In this document: positions 56,945-64,000 of the stretch, piece after piece
How the letters are laid out: every line of letters starts with the position of its first letter
Numbering within the stretch: position 1 is the stretch's first letter
Source: Mangifera indica
Taxonomy: Eukaryota > Streptophyta > Magnoliopsida > Sapindales > Anacardiaceae
Assembly: GCF_011075055.1 (NCBI RefSeq)
Contig: NW_025401109.1
Span: 248,001 to 312,000, forward strand
DNA: 64,000 bases
Direction: 5' to 3'
Position numbers and translations under genes: made by a program
The notes under the pieces: model-generated
Seen by the model: only the letters and a program-made list of their open reading frames with translations
Told to the model about the DNA's origin: nothing
The model's database searches: none

Positions 56945-57875
56945 GGCCAAAGGACTATTTACCACCCAAGTTTTAATGTAAAGACAGATATCCATCCACT
57001 GGGTTTCAAAAACCTAAACACCTACCCATAGACAAACATTTGTTAAAATGTTCTATTATAGGCAAGGGTAAAATCATCATTTTACCCTTCATATCAAAAA
57101 ATATATAATTAATCTCATTTCCCCCTAAGTTTTGAAAAGTAACATTTTACCCCAACCTCAAACTTTGAAAAAGTGACACTTCACCCCCACAAACCATTGG
57201 TTTTCTTCTCTTCGACAACAGTAATTGTGTGGTGATGAAGATGGCCACCATTCTCCTCTTTTCTCTCTTTGCCATGGTCAACAACGTCTCACAACAAACA
57301 AAGATCAGTCGACAATGAAAATCGAAGAAGAAGAAGATTGGACCAATTCTCAGATCCATCAAATTGACTCTAGATGAAGCTTCAGTAGTGCGATTCATCT
57401 TTATTTGAAGCCCAATCAATAGAAACAAAGCTACTGTTGGGGAATTGAGGCTTCATCATGCTGATGCTTTCGTCGTTAAAGAATTAAGGCTTCATCTTCG
57501 ATTTTCATCATCAATCGATCTTCATCTATTATGAGACATTGTTAGTCATAACAGAGAGAAAATGGAGGAGAATGGTGTTGTCTTTGTTGCTGTGTGGTCA
57601 TCGTTGCCAAAGAGAAGAAAACCAAGGGTTTGTTAGGGTGAAGTGTCACTTTTTCAAAGTTTGAAGTCAAGGTGAAATGTTACTTTTCAAAACTTGGAGG
57701 GGGGAATGAGATTAATTTTATATTTTTTAATATGAAAGGTAAAATGATGGTTTTACCCTTACTTCTAACAAAACATTTTAGCAAATGTTAATCTATGAGT
57801 GTTTGGGTTTTTAAAACTCTGTGAGTGTGTATTTGTCTTTACATTAAAACTTGGGTGGGAGATAGTCCTTTGGCC
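56945..57875. mobile_element. Mutator-like non-autonomous element with long TIRs, block X3
   Basis: It is 931 bp, with GGCCAAAGGACTATT ends and AATAATATT duplications at 56936-56944 and 57876-57884. Confidence 0.88.
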
Positions 57876-58213
57876 AATAATATTCAGTATTACTTTTTCC
57901 AGATTTACATGAATAAGTGCCTAAATTGCTATAATTAATGGATTGTTTATGAAGTTTGTTCGATTGTTTGGTTAGTTTTGGGAGTGATTATTTTGGAGAA
58001 GACTTGTTTATTGTTTCTTAATTGTTTATAAGGTGTTTAAAGAAAGACTTGTATGAATTTGTGATAGTTTTATGCTTAAGGTGTTTGTGTTTTTACTCGT
58101 GTGAATTTCATTTTAATTTGAGTTTTATTTTATTGTTTCATCAGGACAAATAATTTTTTTGTTTTATTGCATTTTCATTATCAAGTTATAATATATTATT
58201 ATTTTGAAATAGT

Positions 58214-60644
58214 ATGGAAAGATTTTTCAAAAAAAAGTCAATAATGATCTCATTTCTGAACAAGAGGATAATATTAATGATTCAAATAAAAAAGTGGATG
58301 TCAATTTGTAAGATCATCCTATAGATTCAAGTTTATGACCACGAATTTCAGATTATGATCCTCTTATTTGAGATCAAATAAGAAGATTATATGTGAAAAG
58401 GGGTTCTTATTAACCTAAAGATCGCTAGTTTCCTTTTAAAGATTTTGGCAGATTTTCAAGGCTATCTATTGTTTCATCTTTTTAAGCCAGATGTTGGCAA
58501 TAAAAAGGGTGGTGATCACTTGGTTGGCCAAAGGATTTCAAATTGGAAAAAAAAAAAAATTGAATGTTCACTTTGGAAGTGCTAATATTTCTCATAACTA
58601 AGCTCGAAGAATGTGTGAATTGTTATTGAATCAAAAACAATATTTCCTTTTAAAGATTTTGGCAGATTTTCAAGGCAATTTGTTGTTCATCTTTTTCAAC
58701 CAGACTTTGGCGATAAAAAGGATGGTGATCACTTGGTTGGCCAAAGGTTTCAAATTGGAAAAAAAAAAAAATTGAATGTTCACTTTGGAAGTGCTAATAT
58801 TTCTCATAATTAAGCTTGAAGAATGTGTGAATTGTTATTGAATCAAAAACAACATATTCAAACATTTTTTAAAGGATGAATTGAGTATCAAACTGGTTTA
58901 AATGCTACAGTTGATTGTGTTTGTTTTCTTCTAAGACAAGCACTAGCATTTTGTGATCATGATGAATCTGACAATTCAAACAATCTGAGAAATTTTCTTG
59001 AGCTTCAACAATTTCTTACTAATCATAATGAAGATGTCTGTGATGTTGCTTTCAAGAATTATCTTGATAATCTCAAACAATTTAAAAAGAAATTCTAAGT
59101 GCTATCTTTAGAGATTTAGGAGATTATTTATTCTCTATATTGATCGATGAATCTCAAGATAACTCTACAAAGGAACAAATAGTTATTGTCTTGTGTTATG
59201 TTAATAAGAATGAGCTTGTTGTAGAGCTTTTTTCTAGGTGTTGAACATGTTACCAATACTACAGCTTTCTCACTCAAGACAACACTTAACTATTTTTTTT
59301 CTAGGCATGGGTTGAATTTTTCTAAAGTTCGAGGACAAAGTTATGATAGAGCTAGTAATATGGAAGATAATTCAATGGTTTAAAGACATTAGTCTTGAAG
59401 CATAGTAGATGTGCTTATTATATTCATTGTTTTGCCCATCAACTCTAGTTGACTCTTGTAGCTTTAGCAAAGAACCAAGACAATGTTAATGATCTCTTTA
59501 ATATCGTAGCAATTATAATTAATATTATTGGTGCTTTATCAAAACTTTGTGATATTTTTAGACACAAGCAAGCTTATAAAGTTGTTGAAGCTATTTCTGA
59601 AGGTGAACTTTCAAGTGGAAGAGGTCTTAATTAATAGACAAATTTGAAACGTGTCAGTGATACTCGTTGGGGCTTGAATTATAGTTCATTAATAGACATA
59701 ACTTTGTTATTTTCATCTGTTATCGATGTTCTTGAAGCTGTGGCAAAAGATGGGACAAACTTTGAGCAAAGATTCTAGGCAAAATAATATATTGAAATTG
59801 ATGCAATCATTTTACTTTGTGTTTAGTCTATTTATGATGAAGGATATACTTGGCTTTACAAATGAACTTTTTCAAACAGCACAAAGAAAAGACTAAGATA
59901 TTGTAAATGCTATGAATTTAATTGAAGCGTGTAACCAAGTTTTACAAGTGATAAGAGACAGCGGATGAGAGACTTTACTTAACAAAGTCTATTCTTTTTG
60001 TGTTAATCATGACACTGATGTTCCAAATATGGATGACAAATTTTTTATCCGAGAGCAATTGCAACACAAGATTCAAGTTATCACAAATGTTAATCATTAC
60101 CGCATTGATGTATTTTATATAGTCATAAATATGTAACTTCAAGAGTTGAATAATCGTTTTAATAAAGTAAAGATGAAGTTGTTTATTTATTTGACATGTT
60201 TATGTCTAAATGACAATTGGGTTGCTTTTAATAATCAAAAATTAATTTGTCTTATTAAATTTTATCTTGAAGAATTTTTTGACTTATATCTCATTGCACT
60301 TAATTCTCAATTTGATGTTTACATTTTGAATATACTCTTTAATGTTAAATTTATGGGACTGAAGATCTTGTAAGAGTGATAGTTGAAACTAAGAAGGATA
60401 AAGTGTTCCATTAGTTTTTTTCTTAATGAAATTAACATTGATTTTACCAGTTACCACTACTAATGTAGAAAGAATTTTTTTAGCAATGAATTTTATGAAA
60501 AATCCATTGCAAAATAGAATAAGTGATCAATAGTTGAATGATAATGTAGTTGTATATATAAAAAACGATATATTTGATAGTATTAATAATAAAGTCATTA
60601 TACAATATTTTCAACAGATGAAATCACATAAAAAGCAATTATAA
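58214..60644 (+). pseudogene. hAT transposase, decayed, block X3
   Basis: It opens with MERFFKKKS and has the same domain order as X1. The DUF4371 region is at about 59130-59640 (with LALVALAKNQDNVNDLFNIV-like sequence near 59449). The C-terminal dimerisation region is at about 60430-60644 (LPVTTTNVERIFLAMNFMKN). Stops and frameshifts are partly different from X1, showing independent decay after duplication. The exon doublet at 58441-58865 is shared with X1. Confidence 0.83.
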
Positions 60645-60760
60645 ATGTATTAGTTCATGAATATTTTATTAATACAAATGTTTGTTTTTGTTTTAATTTA
60701 AAACATATTTATATTATTATAATATTGACCCCCTATGATTTAATTCTGGGTTCGTCACAC

Positions 60761-62290
60761 AATAGTCAATATTATTATTAGTGAAAGTTACAGACAAAAT
60801 CTCAAATTTTTATTAGTATGATTGACATATAATAAAACTATGTATTCTTATAATAAGTAATAATTTGAGTATCAATTATGATATGACATCGTGATTAAGT
60901 ATTTATTATAAGACCAATCACATGGTAGTATATCTTTCATTAAGATTCAAATTTATATTTATTACAAATACACACTGCATTGTTCAGTGACAAAATAATC
61001 ATGTGACATCTAAATTTAAGAATAAAACTGTACGAACAAACAAATTATACATATTTTTTTGTACAAATTGAGGTAACAGTTTGTGATTGAGTGATATGAT
61101 TGTTTGTTTTTTTCTCTTATTTCACAATCATCTAATTAGATGCAAACACATTTGGTTATATACGAAAGTTTGTATAATTTATTTGTATACGTAATATTAA
61201 TCCTAAATTAAAAAAAAAATGTTTATATAAATAGTCTCTTTATATCATTTTAATGTAATAATAAAATTTTCTAATAATACAGTAACATCTGTATAATGTT
61301 AAATTCTATCTTTCATTCAATTTGCCATCAAAATTAAAATTTATATTCAGTAATTACAACCATGATAAATGGTTTTGAAAATTAAAATTTAATTTATCAA
61401 TAAAACTATGCATATATATTTGTAATACATAATTTAAATATATAGATAATGTGTCATTATATAGTTGGATGATTTTTAATTAAAAATAAAATAATATTCA
61501 CTCATATGATAACACATCATTTGTATATCTAAATTGTATATATAAAATATATACACATAACATTGTTCTTAACTTATTAGGTGGTATCATTGTATTAATA
61601 AATAAGATATTGAGACAATCTTATATACAAGAAATACTTATATAAAATGTTTCTTTAATACAAATTTCAATTATTAATAAGTCTTCAATTTTAAAAAATT
61701 CATAAAAATACCCATATTGAACAATTGAAATTTAACTAATCAATTTATTATCCACTAATATTTAATTTACCGATGTATCCTTTAATAATTATAATTTATT
61801 ATTTTCCCTTTTTCTAAAAAAAATATTTTTTCTTATTTAATCATTTTTCTTTTATCATGTTCAATTTTTTACCACTAATTGTCGGTTATCATTTTTCTTC
61901 TCTCTTTATTCACCAACATTTAATTCCATCATTAACCATCTTTTTCTCCTCTTGTTATCTTCACTACTAATTATCAGTCATCCTCTTTCTCCTCTCGTCA
62001 TCTTCATTGGCAACACCACTTTCAGCCGTCTTTCTCCTGTAGAAATCTTCACCACCAACAAGAGTAGCCATCCTTCTCCTTCATTCATTCTTACCATTGA
62101 TCATCCTTTTGCTTCTATCTTCTTCACCACAACTTTTCACTCTCCAATTTTCTAGGATAATCTGACAATAACCCTTGATTTATATTTACTTGAATAGAAG
62201 AATTCGTTAGATCAAAATTTATTGAAAAGAAATGAGTGGGAGAAAAAGGAAAAGGGAATCAAAGGTAGAACCAAAATTTTTGCTAAGGGG
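60761..62290. other. AT-rich non-coding sequence with MITE-like palindromes, X3
   Basis: The segment matches 35476-36945 of X1. The small palindromic MITE is at about 61435-61560 and the pyrimidine-rich tract at about 61800-62155. No gene is seen. Confidence 0.5.
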
Positions 62291-63443
62291 GGCCCTCCAC
62301 GCTCTATCATTGTTCACTAATCAACATATATTTTACCTTATAGTAACATTCAATCTAATATTAAATCTATAAAAAAAATGATGAATATGTTAAACCCAAA
62401 ATATCAAAATATATCTAAGAAATTAATAACTAGTTACACCGAAGTTAAGAACAAAAAGAGGGATTTGCATTATTCAATTTCAATAGAAAATATAAATGTC
62501 AATTCTCATATCTCAATTGCAGCAATAAACTTTCTTTAAATCCCTCATTATCAAAATTTAATTTACAGGCGAGACAACAAAAAGCAAAATTGAGTAACTC
62601 TCAGGTCCCATCTCTATTTGACCTCTTAAATTTCTACAAAATCTCAAGAAATTAACAAGCCTAACCCAGACAAGATGAAAAAACAATCGGATGTAAATAT
62701 TTATGGGTAGCATTTGTGCTATAACAAATGCTGAGTTTGAGTGTGTTAGAACTTTAAACTGCAACTCATGGTGTTTCATTGAGCTACACCTTAACAAAAA
62801 GTCCATAGACAATTATATTATTCACAGTTATGCACATCCTCATTCATCATTATATTAAGTGCCAAATCAATATGCCATGAACCACGTGCTCCTTTCAATA
62901 AGTTGTCCAATTGCACTCTTATTAAGGTTCATGTATATTCGTTCACAGCAAGAAAAAACATCCAATACAAAAGCTTTCCATTCACAAAATCCTATTAATA
63001 ATAAAGGAAAATCAACCGGTGAAATTTCATCAGAATTCATAGGCACAAAAACTACAATTATGACAAGCATTTCCTCATTAATTCCAAAAACACTGAACCA
63101 TTCAAGATGCTCCAACATAAAATTGTTATATAAAAATTAAAAAAAATTACTTGGAATCTGTAACTAGGAGCAATAGAGCAGCCACTTATCAAATGAGTAA
63201 CGAGGGAGACTTAGTGAAGAATGGGATTGCAACTTGGGCCTAAGAATTCTTGGAAGCGACAGAATTGGAAGAATGGGATTTGGTGAATAGGTTAGGGTTT
63301 GAAAATTGAGTTTTTGGGCTTGTTTATATTTTGAAAAAGAAAAACTTAGTAAGAAGGGTGGCCTAATGAAACAAATAAGGGTGGGTCTTCATTAAAATTT
63401 TCAAAAAAAAAATTGGAGTTATGGGTGGCCTAGGCCTTTCCTA
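62291..63443 (-). other. Gene-like non-coding segment, X3
   Basis: This is the counterpart of 36946-38041, including the 83-codon minus-strand frame (62867-63118). It continues past the X1/X2 junction point with TTGGAGTTATGGGTGGCCTAG before foldback element B. Confidence 0.35.
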
Positions 63444-64000
63444 GGGAAATTAATTAAAATAGACATCGAATTTGCTACTTAAACCTTTTTCGACAAGATT
63501 TCTCAACTTTTACCTTTTTAAGCAAATAGTATTTTTCATTTCAAAAATACCCTTCATCCTATTTCTTTTCATTTACAGTAGTTTTCATAGATTAAACTTT
63601 ATATTTCAGAGTATACGAATTAAACTTAATTTTTTCTGTAATGAATAAGATTTACAGATGAAAAACAAATTAATTTAGGATGTAATAATTGATATTAATA
63701 TACCTTTACACCTATACAAAATGATGAACATAAAACGGTGCATTTTTTCGAGTGGGTGCAAAAATGTGCGAAAATGTAAAGGGGTGTGTGAAAATATGAA
63801 AGGGGTGCATCAACTCCGAAGGGGTGCGTGAAATCGTAAAAGGGTGTGTCATTCTCTTAAGGGGTGTGTGCATGCACAAAGGGGTGTGTGAAATCTTAAA
63901 AGGGTGCATCAGCTTTTGAAAGGGGTACGTGAAAGGGTGTGGCAACGCTGAAGGGGTGTGTCAAAGGGTGCGTTTTTCTGAAAGGATGCGAAAATATACA
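63444..64000. mobile_element. Foldback element B, left end (runs off the window)
   Basis: It starts GGGAAATTAATTAAAATAG. Its first 200 bp mirror the right end of element A (1800-2002), and from 63641 it repeats window positions 1 onward at high similarity and in the same orientation. The 20-bp minisatellite begins at about 63735. Confidence 0.82.
63735..64000. repeat. 20-bp minisatellite of foldback element B
   Basis: The units correspond one by one to 101-360 of element A (for example the GTGTGTGCATGCACAAAG unit at 63861 against 222), with scattered substitutions. Confidence 0.85.

Larger units (their letters stand above)
56225..60760 (+). mobile_element. hAT element with transposase relic, block X3
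   Basis: The left end has GCAGAGGGAACTGGGGTCAAC near 56225, and the right end has ATTGACCCCCTATGATTTAA and CTGGGTTCGTCAC near 60722-60757. The Mutator-like element is nested at 56945-57875 and the transposase starts at 58214. Confidence 0.72.
55249..63443. repeat. Segmental duplication, block X3
   Basis: It follows X1 closely throughout: flank, hAT with nested Mutator-like element, MITEs, pyrimidine-rich tract and gene-like segment. It ends where foldback element B begins. Confidence 0.88.

Overview
This is nuclear DNA of a flowering plant, most likely a eudicot. It is very AT-rich and consists mostly of plant transposable elements: two Ty1/copia families, an Athila-type Ty3/gypsy element, a hAT element with a plant-type transposase, and several inverted-repeat DNA elements. 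The only host protein gene I can support is an intronless berberine-bridge-enzyme-like (BBE-like) FAD oxidoreductase. It is present as one intact copy (44044-45633, minus strand) and one copy broken by a single-base frameshift (10052-11646, minus strand). I saw no tRNA, rRNA, CRISPR array or prokaryotic operon.

The window is built from large, imperfect segmental duplications. 'BBE block' copy 1 (about 2170-9058) has lost its BBE gene. Copy 2 (about 9060-29999) holds the frameshifted gene, and copy 3 (about 43259-55248) holds the intact gene. Each block carries the 3' flank of the BBE gene, a long-inverted-repeat element beyond its 5' end, and a minus-strand copia element with short LTRs. Copies 2 and 3 also carry a plus-strand copia relic with its 3' LTR. 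A second block, 'X', follows and is also present three times: X1 30000-38041, X2 38042-43250 and X3 55249-63443. X is a decayed hAT element with a Mutator-like non-autonomous element nested inside it, followed by AT-rich MITE-bearing sequence and a non-coding gene-like segment.

Comparing the copies gives internal empty sites and a relative order of events. The Athila element (from 21664) and a 336-bp hAT MITE (16129-16464) occur only in copy 2, and copy 3 shows both sites unoccupied. Copies 2 and 3 share a deletion in the copia integrase that copy 1 lacks, so copy 1 split off first. Both window edges lie in a foldback element with arms made of a 20-bp minisatellite. One is nearly complete at 1-2002, and the left end of another starts at 63444 in the same orientation.

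Functionally there is one candidate working gene, the BBE-like oxidase at 44044-45633. It has a signal peptide, both FAD-attachment residues, a TATA box and a W-box. The rest records gene duplication followed by gene loss, frameshift decay and nested transposition. The least ordinary structures are the 20-bp-repeat foldback element, the Athila/solo-LTR junction with an exactly duplicated 122-bp host flank, and the templated-insertion junction at 43251-43266.
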